A stretch of DNA of 64,000 bases from Micrococcaceae bacterium RIT 802 (GCA_016892645.1 JAFEMX010000004.1:1-64000); one strand, 5' to 3'. Counted from the first letter of the stretch, positions 1 to 8,510 are shown. Notes: generated by a model from the sequence alone, not told the origin. Numbers and translations: made by a program.

Positions 1-385
1 CGGCACCTTCTGTTGGGGTTGGCTTCAGGTGCGCGGTTACGGGATAGCTGACAGCGCTAACGCGAGCCGGGCTCCGCCTGTGCGGTCAAACTTCGAGCCA
101 AGGGGGCGTGGACATCGCCAGGTTTGAAGGGAAACTGCGCTGCGGAACGACAACGGCGGCTGCATTCGCGGCCAGGACCGCAGTTGTCCCTCGGGCACTA
201 CGCCAGTGCACGTTTGATGAGGAAATCGCTCACCCGTTCGGTGGAGTCAAGCCAAAAGCGGTCCGTGGACCGATCTTGCCGAGGGCTGCGCGTAAGGCGA
301 CCGATGGCGAGTTTTCGTTGATGCTGCTCAACGGCCCCAGGTTTCTATCCAAAAGCGCAGTCACTCGACGCCATGGAATGCATGC
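1..385. other. Left edge, no gene recognised
   Basis: Short open frames exist on both strands, but none resembles a known family or has a convincing ribosome-binding site. The adjoining 386-968 stretch holds transposase debris, so this may also be decayed accessory DNA. Confidence 0.4.
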
Positions 386-612
386 TCAAGTCGCCGTGTT
401 GGTCACTCTGGCGGGGACGAAGCTGACTGGGGACTGCCCTTGAGTGGGTGTCCGATCGAAGGGTGGTTGTAATGGTCCAGGAGGGCTTGCAGGGCCGCTG
501 TTCGTCCGGCATTGCTGGACCATGCTTGCCGGTGGGCCCATTCGCGGGCCAGGGTTCGCTGGCAGGGCTCGACCTTGCCGATGGTCTGGGGCAGGTACGG
601 ACGGGTGGACTC
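386..612 (-). pseudogene. Transposase C-terminal fragment (integrase-core, IS481-like), decayed
   Basis: Read on the minus strand, the frame gives RPYLPQTIGKVEPCQRTLA, then LAREWAHRQAW and LLDHYNHPSIGHPLKG. This is the typical end of an rve/integrase-core transposase of the IS481/IS3 type (usual form RPYRPQTNGKVERFNRTL). The catalytic N-terminal half is missing. The last residues (SPVSFVPARVTN) continue in a different frame, so there is a frameshift near the 3' end. It faces a second, non-identical fragment on the plus strand. It cannot encode an active transposase. Family assignment is from motif memory and is moderately sure. Confidence 0.6.
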
Positions 613-662
613 GTGCCGGCTGCGGGTACTTGGCCGGCGCCGCATTAAACAGCCACGGGTGA

Positions 663-968
663 TGGCGGGCACCATTGTCCGTGCCAAGCCGCATCGGCTT
701 AGCACGGACAACGCGTGGGCCTACACCCACTCCAACGCGCTCCGGGAAGTCCTGGCCGAACTCGAAGCCAAGCACGTACCCGCCAAGCAGCGTCATCCCT
801 CGCAGAACGGCAATGCCGAACTTTTCAGCCGCACCCTCTCCGGGGGATGGGCATACCGCGGGCCCTTCACGGGCAACCCGGCTCCGAAGCACTCACGCCA
901 TGGCTAGACTTCTGTAACTTCTAACGTCGGCACAGCGCCCTGGGAGGACACCCACTCCTGAGCAGGTG
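663..968 (+). pseudogene. Transposase C-terminal fragment (integrase-core, IS481-like), decayed
   Basis: The plus frame contains STDNAWAYTHSNALREVLAE, then RHPSQNGNAELFSRTL and GWAYRGPFTGNPAP, the end of an integrase-core transposase including one catalytic Asp (TDN). Near 900 the frame shifts, and PWLDFCNF followed by a stop and RRHSALGGHP is read in another frame. The gene is therefore truncated at its 5' end, frameshifted and interrupted by a stop. It lies head to head with the minus-strand fragment, so this corner is a junction of at least two old insertions. Confidence 0.6.
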
Positions 969-1123
969 TCAACATGGTGCTGGCTGAGTACGGCAAGGCC
1001 GGAATGTTTCCACGAGGCACGTTAGGGGCCCTTGTCGGATCCTTGGCAGTTTCGAGAGTGGCTTGAGCTGATCCAAGAAGCGCGGGATGCTCTCGCCCCA
1101 GTCAAGCCAGTACCGGCGTCCCT

Positions 1124-2482
1124 CTACGCCAAGGCTCCCATGGGGTCCCACGCCGGCAGCACGGTGGGCTCGGAGTCCAACGCCTGCCGCAGTTCGGGTG
1201 ACAGTCGCGACTTGTTGACCACGACCTCGAAGACGTACTCGTCGAACCAGTTGTCGGCCATGGTGAAGAAGCCCTCGTCGCCGATTTCATCACCCCAACT
1301 GTTCTCCACCCGCCAGCGGCGCGTTTCGCCGTCGTGCACATCGACGCCGGTCAGAAGCATGGCGTGGGTCATGGCCGACTCGCCAAAGCGGACACGGGAC
1401 TCTTTGTCCATGGCCAGTTCGGCACCATAGAGCCCGGCGTAGTCGTATAGGCGGGCATCCCATATGCCGTCCTGGCGGACCATCTGAGGACCTGTGTCGC
1501 ACCCGAACCAGACTGGTTCCCCCTCCAAGATGGCATCCTTGGCCAGTTGCTTGGCCAGCTGGATGTCAACGTTGAGGTAGAGCACCGGTTCCGCACCGAC
1601 CACGTTGCCCAAGTAGTCCACGGTCAGGGTGGTGCCTTTTGAATGCTCCGTTCTGGGGTCGTCGACCAGGCAGACGTAGTCATCGAGGTTAATGGTGGTG
1701 TACTTGGCCAGGAATTGTTGCGGCGTCAGGATGCCTTCGCGGTGGAAGGACTTCTCATCATCGGTGTAGTCCCAATCGACGACAGTCGGCGGGGTTCCCA
1801 AATGCAAGGTGAGAATCCGGTGGACATCGGCGATAATCCGGGCCTTCGCCTCTTCCAGTCCGGCAGTATCGCCGTCGTGGCGAAACTGGCGCAATTCCTG
1901 CGCTCCGCGCCGAAGAAGCGAACGCAGGACGGAGTTCATTCGGCTCGTGTTGGAGGAAGACTCGGTTTCCGGCATGGTGGACTTTGGCACAGCTCCGTAT
2001 TTCCGGAAGATGTTCACTGCCATGTTCCACTGCCCGCCGTCGATCACGATGTTCTGCAGCAAATACCGCACCAAGCGGTCGTCCTCGCCACTCCCAGCGG
2101 TCTCCAAGATGGATTCCAGGAAGTAGTTGGCTCGTTCCAACTTGTCGAAATACATAGCGTAGTTCTGGGAGAACTCGAACTCCTTGACGCCCAGAGTCTG
2201 TTTGGCACCGGCCCGCAGCAGATTAAGGGCAGCGAAGAGCCAGCAGCGGCCGGACTTCTTTTGCGCGGTGACCTTCCAGTCGTCGATCCGGTTTGAGACG
2301 GTGGTAGAAAGGGAAGTGGCCAGTTGGTGGTTAATGGCGAGCTCATCGACACTGACGCGGACGATGGCATTTTGCTTCTGCTTCAGGACGGGGTCGGCAG
2401 CGAATGACTCGTGCAGTGCCGTGAGCAGTTCCGGGGACAGCGATGCGACGGCACGGTCCATGGAGGTAGTGGAAGTAGTCAT
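1124..2482 (-). CDS. pepC: C1 family cysteine aminopeptidase (PepC / bleomycin hydrolase type)
   Basis: Intracellular papain-fold aminopeptidase that trims N-terminal residues from peptides. The product of about 452 residues matches the usual 440-450 of the family. The catalytic Cys lies in KKSGRCWLFAALN, the His in SAMTHAMLLTGV and the Asn in VENSWGDEIG, so the triad is complete. No signal peptide or membrane segment is visible, in keeping with a cytoplasmic hexamer. An ATG at 2482 preceded by GGAAAG was chosen; an in-frame ATG at 2503 is possible. It stands alone, flanked upstream by a weakly coding stretch and downstream by transposase remains. Confidence 0.9.
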   Translation of the reverse strand: MTTSTTSMDRAVASLSPELLTALHESFAADPVLKQKQNAIVRVSVDELAINHQLATSLSTTVSNRIDDWKVTAQKKSGRCWLFAALNLLRAGAKQTLGVKEFEFSQNYAMYFDKLERANYFLESILETAGSGEDDRLVRYLLQNIVIDGGQWNMAVNIFRKYGAVPKSTMPETESSSNTSRMNSVLRSLLRRGAQELRQFRHDGDTAGLEEAKARIIADVHRILTLHLGTPPTVVDWDYTDDEKSFHREGILTPQQFLAKYTTINLDDYVCLVDDPRTEHSKGTTLTVDYLGNVVGAEPVLYLNVDIQLAKQLAKDAILEGEPVWFGCDTGPQMVRQDGIWDARLYDYAGLYGAELAMDKESRVRFGESAMTHAMLLTGVDVHDGETRRWRVENSWGDEIGDEGFFTMADNWFDEYVFEVVVNKSRLSPELRQALDSEPTVLPAWDPMGALA

Positions 2483-3076
2483 GCTTTCCGTTGTATCCCG
2501 ATTCATGCAGGGTTGCAATGACTCGTCTGCCTTGATCCAGTGCGGTCAGAGCGGCGAAGAATGCGAATTTGGCTTTGGGGCAGTGGGTAGCAGCCGGGCA
2601 TTGGCGGCGAACTCCTGCGGTCCGTGGAGGACCCGGCGCCTTTTGGCGCAGCTGGACCATGCGGAGCGCTCGCTGCGCGGAATTGCCATCAAAATTCACG
2701 GTCGACCGCGCGGTGGAGTAGTCGGTTGTGCGCCTTGCCTTCGACCAGTCACTTGGCGATGGAGCTGTGATTGGCCAACAACTGGGTCGTCCAGTCCGCG
2801 ACACCTCCCGGACTGGAATGTGTGACGGCTGGATTGTTGAGCAGTCTGAGCCGGCTCTCGTCGAGCGGGTCGCCTCCGTACCAGCGAACCTGTCCCAGGA
2901 AACGGGGCCCATCCGTGCAGGTGATCACCGGCAGACTCATTCATCCTGGAGGTGCAGCACGCCGTCCTGAAGCTCCAGGTCCAGGCTGTCCCGGAATGTT
3001 CTGCCTCCCACTGCCTTGCCGGTGTTAGCTTGAACGACCGTTCTTGCGCGACGTAACGACTGTTACAATTCAACTT
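2483..3076. other. Intergenic stretch, doubtful small ORF on minus strand
   Basis: No recognisable gene. On the minus strand a 63-codon frame (2940-2749) starts with ATGAGTCTGCCG, overlapping by ATGA the stop of a short upstream frame. It has protein-like composition (FLGQVRWYGGDPLDESRLRL), but I do not recognise a family. It could be a small gene or the tail of a decayed one. The right end carries the chrB promoter. Confidence 0.3.
3041..3069 (+). promoter_or_regulatory. Putative chrB promoter with inverted repeat
   Basis: TTCTTG (3041-3046) and TACAAT (3064-3069) are spaced by 17 bases and precede the GTG at 3077 by only seven bases, which suggests a leaderless transcript. GTAAC (3053-3057) and GTTAC (3062-3066) form an inverted repeat overlapping the -10 box, a natural site for autorepression by ChrB. 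Regulation is inferred. Confidence 0.5.
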
Positions 3077-3694
3077 GTGACACCCAATATTGAATGGACT
3101 CTGATCCTGCCGCAGATCCCATCCGAACCGTCCCGGCACCGGGTCGCCGTGTGGCGCCAGCTACGCAAGGCTGGAGCTGTGCCAGTCTCCTCCGGCGCGT
3201 GGGCGTTGCCCGCCGGGGCGTCGTTCCAGGCCGATTTGGACCGGGCCGGTGAACTGTGCCGAAAGGGCGGCGGGACCTTAGCGATCATCGATGCTGTTCC
3301 GAGGGACCAGGCTTCGGCGGCGATGATCCGGGACGCGTTCACCTCCGTGCGTGTGGATGAATGGTCCGAGTTCACGGCCGATTGCGGCAAGTTCGAGGCA
3401 GGAATTGCCAAGGAGATCCAGCGGCGGAAGTTCACTTTTGCTGAACTGGAGGAGAAGGAACAAAGCATGGATCGGCTACGACGGTGGTACCGGGACCTGA
3501 AGAGGCGTGACGTCCTGGAACTGCCGGAGGCGAAGGCGTCCGACGCACGGTTGCACGTTTGCGTGGCCGTCTTGGCCGACTATGCCGAACAGGTCTACCA
3601 GGCCGTCCATGGCGAGTCTGCTGCTGGCAGTTCCGGCCTGCCTGGCGCGGCCTCGTTGGGCGCGCCGCAAAGCCAGGATGGGCCCGGCAAATGA
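3077..3694 (+). CDS. chrB: ChrB-type chromate resistance/regulatory protein
   Basis: About 205 residues. The N-terminal 100 (WTLILPQIPSEPSRHRVAVW, LRKAGAVPVSSGAWALPAG) and the later FAELEEKEQSMDRLRRWYRD segment match the ChrB N-terminal domain. ChrB proteins sense chromate and control chromate efflux genes in several bacteria; the longer proteobacterial form has an extra C-terminal domain that is absent here, as in many actinobacteria. GTG at 3077 is chosen because family similarity starts there and a -10 box sits just upstream. Its stop overlaps the next start (ATGA), so it is co-translated with the MFS transporter. No chrA lies in the window. Confidence 0.8.
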   Translation: MTPNIEWTLILPQIPSEPSRHRVAVWRQLRKAGAVPVSSGAWALPAGASFQADLDRAGELCRKGGGTLAIIDAVPRDQASAAMIRDAFTSVRVDEWSEFTADCGKFEAGIAKEIQRRKFTFAELEEKEQSMDRLRRWYRDLKRRDVLELPEAKASDARLHVCVAVLADYAEQVYQAVHGESAAGSSGLPGAASLGAPQSQDGPGK

Positions 3695-4908
3695 ATGGCC
3701 CGCAGCCGGGCAAGAAGGCCGCTGAAGTGGCTTCGGCGGCGGCGTCGCGCCCTTCCGCCTTGGCGCTGGCTCCACTCTACGCAGCGGGATTCACCACGGC
3801 TTTCGGCGCCCACAGCATAGCCGCAGGGCTCGGTGCGGAAAGCGGCGGCATCGGGCTGGGGCTGCTCACCTTTGGGGTCCTCCTTGCCCTCTACGATGTC
3901 GCAGAGATCGTCCTCAAGCCGGTCTTCGGTGCCCTGAGCGACAGGATCGGCGCGAAGCCGGTCATCGTGGCCGGTCTGCTGGGCTTTGCCCTCGCCTCGC
4001 TATTAGGCACGACGTCGGCCACCCCCCTCATGCTGGGCCTGGCGAGGCTGGGGCAGGGTGCTGCCGCTTCGGCCTTCTCACCGGCTTCCTCGGCGGCGGT
4101 CGCACGTTTGGCGGGCCCAGCAGCGGTCGGCAGCTACTTTGGTAAGTACGGTTCATGGAAAGGGCTGGGCTATGTGCTGGGCCCGCTGCTGGGTGCCGCA
4201 CTCATCTGGACCAGCGGGTTCCAGGCCCTGTTCCTGGTGATGGCCATCGTTTCTGCAGCGGCCGCAGCCTGGGTCTGGATCGCCATGCCCCGGCTACCGG
4301 TTCTGCCGCGTCAGCGCTACACGGTGGCCGAAACGCTGCGCCAAAGCACCCGGCGTTCCTTCTTGGTGCCCACCCTGGCACTGGCCGGCGCCATGGCAGC
4401 GCTGGGCGCAGCAGTCGGTTTCCTGCCGCTGCTGGGAAGCAACCTGCACATGGGAGTTTTCGCCAGCATGGCCGCCGTGTCCCTCCTCGCGTTGACCTCG
4501 GCACTAACGCAGCCCCTCTCTGGCCGACTGAGGGACCAGGGCCGCATTACCGCGCCCGCGGGCATGTGTCTGGGTCTGGCCATGATCGGGGCTGGAATTG
4601 CGTTGCTCGCCTTTCTTCCGATGCCGGTGATGCTCTACGTCGCCGCTGTTGTCGTCGGATGCGGAATCGGGATCACGACGCCGCTGGGATTTGCCCACCT
4701 GGCCAGCACGACCCCGGATGAACGGATGGGCCGCACCATGGGCGCGGCGGAAATAGGCAGGGAAGTCGGTGACGCAGGTGGGCCACTGCTCGTTGGGGCA
4801 ATCGCCGCAAGTGCGAGTCTGGCAGTGGGCCTCGGGGCACTAGGACTGGTCGTCGCCATCACATCCATCATGTGCGCGACCCTTTTGAGCCGCCATCCCC
4901 ACCCCTGA
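3691..4908 (+). CDS. MFS transporter coupled to chrB
   Basis: About 405 residues with roughly 12 hydrophobic segments. The loop between segments 2 and 3 reads GALSDRIGAKPVIVAG, the MFS signature. The start at 3691 overlaps the chrB stop by ATGA. Expected to be a proton-driven exporter in the cytoplasmic membrane; substrate is unknown. Coupling to ChrB suggests oxyanion or metal-stress export, possibly chromate, in place of the usual ChrA carrier, but this is inference only. Confidence 0.8.
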   Translation: MNGPQPGKKAAEVASAAASRPSALALAPLYAAGFTTAFGAHSIAAGLGAESGGIGLGLLTFGVLLALYDVAEIVLKPVFGALSDRIGAKPVIVAGLLGFALASLLGTTSATPLMLGLARLGQGAAASAFSPASSAAVARLAGPAAVGSYFGKYGSWKGLGYVLGPLLGAALIWTSGFQALFLVMAIVSAAAAAWVWIAMPRLPVLPRQRYTVAETLRQSTRRSFLVPTLALAGAMAALGAAVGFLPLLGSNLHMGVFASMAAVSLLALTSALTQPLSGRLRDQGRITAPAGMCLGLAMIGAGIALLAFLPMPVMLYVAAVVVGCGIGITTPLGFAHLASTTPDERMGRTMGAAEIGREVGDAGGPLLVGAIAASASLAVGLGALGLVVAITSIMCATLLSRHPHP

Positions 4909-5362
4909 ATCGACGGCAGAAATTCGCACCCCAGCACGAGAACCGTGCAGTCCAGTGTGTCCGGGAAAGGGTCGATGTGCGGCAGTAGCGAGGTGCTGAA
5001 CGGCAGGAATCGCCCATCCTCGCAGCCTTCCGGCAGCGTCCGAAGGCCCCCAACGAGGTGTTCAGCCGGTCCATGCCCATCGCGACCATTGGGTGCAGAG
5101 TATGCGGCGACCTCCGGGAAGGCCTTCGGCCGCGAATACAGAACGCTCCGCGAGAAAAACACTCTTGCGAGCGAGAACTCACTCGATCCAGATGTCCACA
5201 ATTGGTCCGAACTCACGCTTCTCGGGGCGGGTCGATCCCCGCGTTTGCGGGGGATCGACTTCGGCTTAGTGCCGGATCACGCCATGCGCTTGAATTGCCC
5301 ATCCGGCAGTTCCGCTACGCGATGCGGCTGGCGGTCAACTGACAGTGGGGCCGTTTGCGTGG
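4909..5362. other. Intergenic stretch with one strong hairpin
   Basis: No convincing gene. Frames on both strands lack starts with ribosome-binding sites and resemble no family I know. The only clear element is the hairpin at 5231-5259. Confidence 0.4.
5231..5259. terminator. Strong GC hairpin between convergent genes
   Basis: GTCGATCCCCGC (5231-5242), loop GTTT, then GCGGGGGATCGAC (5247-5259) form a 12-bp stem with one bulged G. It lies between the plus-strand MFS gene and the minus-strand GlcG-like gene, so a bidirectional terminator is most likely. No T-run follows. Its length and shape also resemble a single type I-E CRISPR repeat, but there is only one copy. Confidence 0.45.
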
Positions 5363-5761
5363 CTACAGGCTTGAAGCACCGGCCTCCGCGACGGATTGAT
5401 CCTGCTCGCCGGTGCCACCACTGACGCCGATGGCGCCGATGATCTGGCCATCGCGGGCGATGGGTATCCCTCCCGCGAAAATCACGATCCGCCCCTGATT
5501 TGTTGCGTGGATACCGAAGAACTGCTGGCTCGGTTGGGCACTCTCGCCCAGGTCCTTGGTCTGGATGTCGAAGGCCCGAGACGTGAAGGCCTTGTTGATG
5601 GAGACGTCGATGCCACCCATCCAAGCGTCGTCCATTCGAATGTGGGAAACGAGGTTGCCGCCGGCATCGACAACGGCGACGTTCATCGGCACTCCGATCT
5701 CCTCCGCCTTCGCTTCCGAAGTGGCAATGGCGGTGCGGGCGTCAGCGAGGGTGAGAGCCAT
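5363..5761 (-). CDS. GlcG/HbpS family heme-binding-like protein
   Basis: About 132 residues. The pattern MALTLADARTAIATSEAKAE, NVAVVDAGGNLVSHIRMD, ...INKAFTSRAFD... and IGAIGVSGGTGEQDQ is that of the GlcG/HbpS family (Pfam Haem_degrading). Members bind heme or act as octameric redox-stress sensors, and several lie beside genes for glycolate or alcohol oxidation. The ATG at 5761 is preceded by AAGGAGAC, a good ribosome-binding site. It is divergent from the first PQQ dehydrogenase copy, about 400 bases away, and lies outside the duplicated segment. Confidence 0.8.
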   Translation of the reverse strand: MALTLADARTAIATSEAKAEEIGVPMNVAVVDAGGNLVSHIRMDDAWMGGIDVSINKAFTSRAFDIQTKDLGESAQPSQQFFGIHATNQGRIVIFAGGIPIARDGQIIGAIGVSGGTGEQDQSVAEAGASSL

Positions 5762-6156
5762 GGTGTGTCTCCTTGAGTGGTTAGTCTCCGTCCGTCGAGC
5801 CAACGCTTTTGCGGTCAACTTTTGATGTAGCGGACGAGTCGATCTTCCGTAGTCAATCCTTTCCGAGTCAGCGCGTCAAGGGGCCGCGTTGACTGGAGAT
5901 GCGCGGTTTGGATGCGTCCGGTTTGGGTGTGGTGGTGGCTCGGGAGTGTGAGCTGCGTCATGTGACGAGCGGCACGTTGAGGGGGTTGAGCGGCGTGCTG
6001 TGGCGGTCCGGCGGTTGTGTCTGGTCGGGGGGTTTGATCGCGAATACCGTGGTCTCCCATCGGCTCGGATGGCGGGCGGATTCTGAATATGCGTGGTATT
6101 CGAAGAGGTTCGCGTGGCACGTATGTGATTTCACGAGTGAGAAGAGGTGATGTCCG

Positions 6157-6666
6157 GTGACCATTACTGAAGAAGCGATTACTGAAGAACGCGCGGATTT
6201 GCTTTCCAGACTGGGCTTGGACGTACAGAACGACGCGACTATAGGTCGGGTGTTGTCCACCGGTTCGATCGCTGAGGCGACGGAACGGGCCGACGGCACG
6301 ATGGAGGCCACGATCCGGATCAAGGAAGACGAGTACTGCTGGGATCCAGCGATCCTGGTCCTGCCGCATGGCGGTGATCTTGAGCTGACCATCATTAATG
6401 ATGACAAGAACACGCATGCCTGCCTGTTGCCCAACAATGGCGGGCCGAAGTTCCTCGGTTTGCTCAACCACTCGAAGGGCAAGGCGAACATCACCCTGGA
6501 TGGTCCGGGCTACTACTGGTACAGCTCGCCGGCAGGCAATGACGAGGGCCGCGGTCTGACTGCGGCAATCGTTGTGGGCGGCGAAGTGCCCCCGGAGGCC
6601 CGGTTGGATCGTCCCAAGCAGCCTCGTCCATCGAAATCGATTGTAAAAGAGATTGTGAAGGAGTAA
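6157..6666 (+). CDS. PQQ-dehydrogenase-associated cupredoxin-like protein, copy 1
   Basis: 169 residues, matching what I recall as the MSMEG_3727-type PQQ-associated proteins of actinobacteria. Residues about 50-142 look like a cupredoxin beta-barrel, but the copper loop is changed: the usual F-x-C-x-x-P-G-H-x(3)-G-M reads YYWYSSPAGNDEGRGL (119-134), so Cys, His and Met ligands are Ser, Asn and Leu. His87, Cys89 and His105 remain. There is no signal peptide. GTG at 6157 follows AGAGGTGA. The gene ends 3 bases before the dehydrogenase, so the two are co-translated. A role as structural or redox partner of the dehydrogenase is inferred. Confidence 0.75.
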   Translation: MTITEEAITEERADLLSRLGLDVQNDATIGRVLSTGSIAEATERADGTMEATIRIKEDEYCWDPAILVLPHGGDLELTIINDDKNTHACLLPNNGGPKFLGLLNHSKGKANITLDGPGYYWYSSPAGNDEGRGLTAAIVVGGEVPPEARLDRPKQPRPSKSIVKEIVKE

Positions 6667-6669
6667 GCC

Positions 6670-8352
6670 ATGACTCTCGAATATGTGGACGCCGGCGAGG
6701 CGATCGATCATGTTGCACTGAGCGCCGTGGGCGGTGCCGCGCCGGTGACGGACAACGTCGATTACGAACGAATTTTGAATGCGCGTTCGGAGTCGAAGAA
6801 CTGGCTCACCTACTACGGTGATTATGACGGCCAGCGGTACAGCCTGCTGGACCAGATCAACACCGAGAACGTGAGCAAGCTCAGCCCTGCCTGGATCTTC
6901 CAGGCCGGGCAGGCTGGTCACATTGCAGGTGGGTCGACCTATTCATTCGAGGCCTGCCCGTTGATCGTCGATGGCGTCATGTACGTCACCGGATGGGACG
7001 GCTGGTTCTGGGCCATCGACGCTGCGACGGGCACGGAGCTCTGGCGTTACAAGCACGCGATTCCCTTCGATGTTTCGCTCTGTTGCAGCAACGTCAACCG
7101 GGGTTGCGCGGTGGCCCACGGGAAAGCCTACTTCGTGACGGCGAACGCCCAGCTGCTGGCGTTGGACGCAACCAACGGCAAAAAGGTGTGGCAGAAGACC
7201 ATCGGCGACGTGCGCGCGGGTGAGAGTGCCTCGCTCGCTCCGCTGGTCATCAAGGACACGATCATCACCGGCAGCGCCGGCGGCGAGTTCGGTGTCCGTG
7301 GCCACATCGACTGCTGGGACCTGGAGACCGGAGATCATCGCTGGCGCACTTACACGGTGCCCAAGCCGGGCGAACCGGGTTCGGAGACCTGGCCCGCCGA
7401 CGGTGAGGCCTGGCAGCGCGGTGGTGCGAACCACTGGGTGACCGGCACTTATGACCCGGAGCTAAACCTGTACTATGCGGGCACCGGTAACCCGGCACCT
7501 GATTTCGACGGAGCGGTTCGCGAGGGCGACAACCTCTACACCGACAGCGTTGTCGCGCTGGACGTCGACTCGGGTGAGATCAAGTGGCACTACCAGTTCA
7601 CTCCGCACGATCTGTGGGACTACGACTCCACGATGGAGATGACCCTGTTCGAGCGCGATGGCAAGAAGCTGTTGGGCCACTTCGACAAGAACGGCTACTT
7701 CTTCGTGCTGGACCGCACCAACGGTGAGCTCCAGCATGTCACTCCCTTCGTGGATCGGATCGACTGGGGCGTCATCACCCGAGACGGGAAGGTGACTCCG
7801 CGGAAGTACCCGGACAAGGAGGGCGAGCCGGTACATTTCTTCCCCGGCCCGGCTGGTGCCAAGGAGTGGACGCACGCTGCGTACAGCCAGAAGACCGAGC
7901 TGTTCTACGTGCCGGTGGCCGACGTGGGTGCCACCGCGACCCGGCGGCGTCGGGAGTTCAAGGAGGGCATGCCGTATTGGGGCGCTGCCGTTCAAGTGGA
8001 CATCGACGACATGAACGGGTCGGTCAGCGCATTCGACACCTATGGTGAGGAGAAGTGGCGCTACCGTATCGATTACCCCATGGCCGCGTCCATCCTCGCC
8101 ACAGCAGGGGACCTGGTGTTCGCGGGGACCCCGACCGGTGAGTTCCTGGCGCTGGACTCCCGCACCGGTGAGAAGTTGTGGGAGTTCCAGTGTGGTAGCG
8201 GCCATCACAGCAGCTGCTCGACCTACAGCATCGACGGCAAGCAGTACGTCGTCGTCCCCGTCGGTTGGGGTGGATGGCTCGAAGGCATCGTTCCCGGGAT
8301 GAGCGCCAATGGTCACGGTAGTGCCTTGATCGCCTTCGCCCTGCCCGGCTGA
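6670..8352 (+). CDS. PQQ-dependent alcohol dehydrogenase, lanthanide-type motif, copy 1
   Basis: 560 residues of methanol/ethanol-dehydrogenase type eight-bladed propeller. Visible active-site elements: vicinal Cys138-Cys139 (SLCCSNVNRG), metal ligands Glu206 (GGEFGVRGH) and Asn274 (GTGNPAPDF), catalytic Asp317 in HDLWDYDST and Arg349 in LDRTNGE. Asp319, two residues after the catalytic Asp, is the extra acid that marks lanthanide-dependent (XoxF/ExaF-like) enzymes; calcium enzymes have Ala or Ser/Thr there. It should oxidise an alcohol or aldehyde and pass electrons to an acceptor. No signal peptide exists, and the preceding stop codon is 3 bases upstream, so the start cannot be moved. Copy 2 encodes an identical protein. 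Confidence 0.93.
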   Translation: MTLEYVDAGEAIDHVALSAVGGAAPVTDNVDYERILNARSESKNWLTYYGDYDGQRYSLLDQINTENVSKLSPAWIFQAGQAGHIAGGSTYSFEACPLIVDGVMYVTGWDGWFWAIDAATGTELWRYKHAIPFDVSLCCSNVNRGCAVAHGKAYFVTANAQLLALDATNGKKVWQKTIGDVRAGESASLAPLVIKDTIITGSAGGEFGVRGHIDCWDLETGDHRWRTYTVPKPGEPGSETWPADGEAWQRGGANHWVTGTYDPELNLYYAGTGNPAPDFDGAVREGDNLYTDSVVALDVDSGEIKWHYQFTPHDLWDYDSTMEMTLFERDGKKLLGHFDKNGYFFVLDRTNGELQHVTPFVDRIDWGVITRDGKVTPRKYPDKEGEPVHFFPGPAGAKEWTHAAYSQKTELFYVPVADVGATATRRRREFKEGMPYWGAAVQVDIDDMNGSVSAFDTYGEEKWRYRIDYPMAASILATAGDLVFAGTPTGEFLALDSRTGEKLWEFQCGSGHHSSCSTYSIDGKQYVVVPVGWGGWLEGIVPGMSANGHGSALIAFALPG

Positions 8353-8396
8353 TTACCAGCCAAGTACCCAATCAAAGAACGAAAGGAATAAGGAAC

Positions 8397-8498
8397 ATGA
8401 TCGTCAACAACAATCTGTTGAAGTGGGAATCTCCGGTACTCACGGAGATCCGGGTGTCCGCCGAGGTAACCGCTTACGCGGGCTTCCTGGACAAGTAA
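8397..8498 (+). CDS. pqqA: PqqA precursor peptide, copy 1
   Basis: 33-residue peptide with the conserved Glu23-x-x-x-Tyr27 (AEVTAYAGF) that is cross-linked by PqqE and becomes the PQQ carbon skeleton. It lies 44 bases after the dehydrogenase and is preceded by AAGGAATAAGGAAC. Identical to copy 2. Too short for most ORF callers. Confidence 0.92.
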   Translation: MIVNNNLLKWESPVLTEIRVSAEVTAYAGFLDK

Positions 8499-8510
8499 GA
8501 GCGAATCCGA

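Noticed and set aside
108-443. Plus-strand 111-codon frame
   Set aside because: No ribosome-binding site, no motif, and it overlaps the transposase remnant on the other strand.
5231-5259. CRISPR array
   Set aside because: Only a single repeat-like unit, no spacer periodicity and no cas gene in the window.
5815-6921. Long minus-strand open frame across repeat copy 1, and its twin at 14096-15535
   Set aside because: It lies antisense to the partner and dehydrogenase genes, has no ribosome-binding site or known motif, and its repetition only reflects the DNA repeat.
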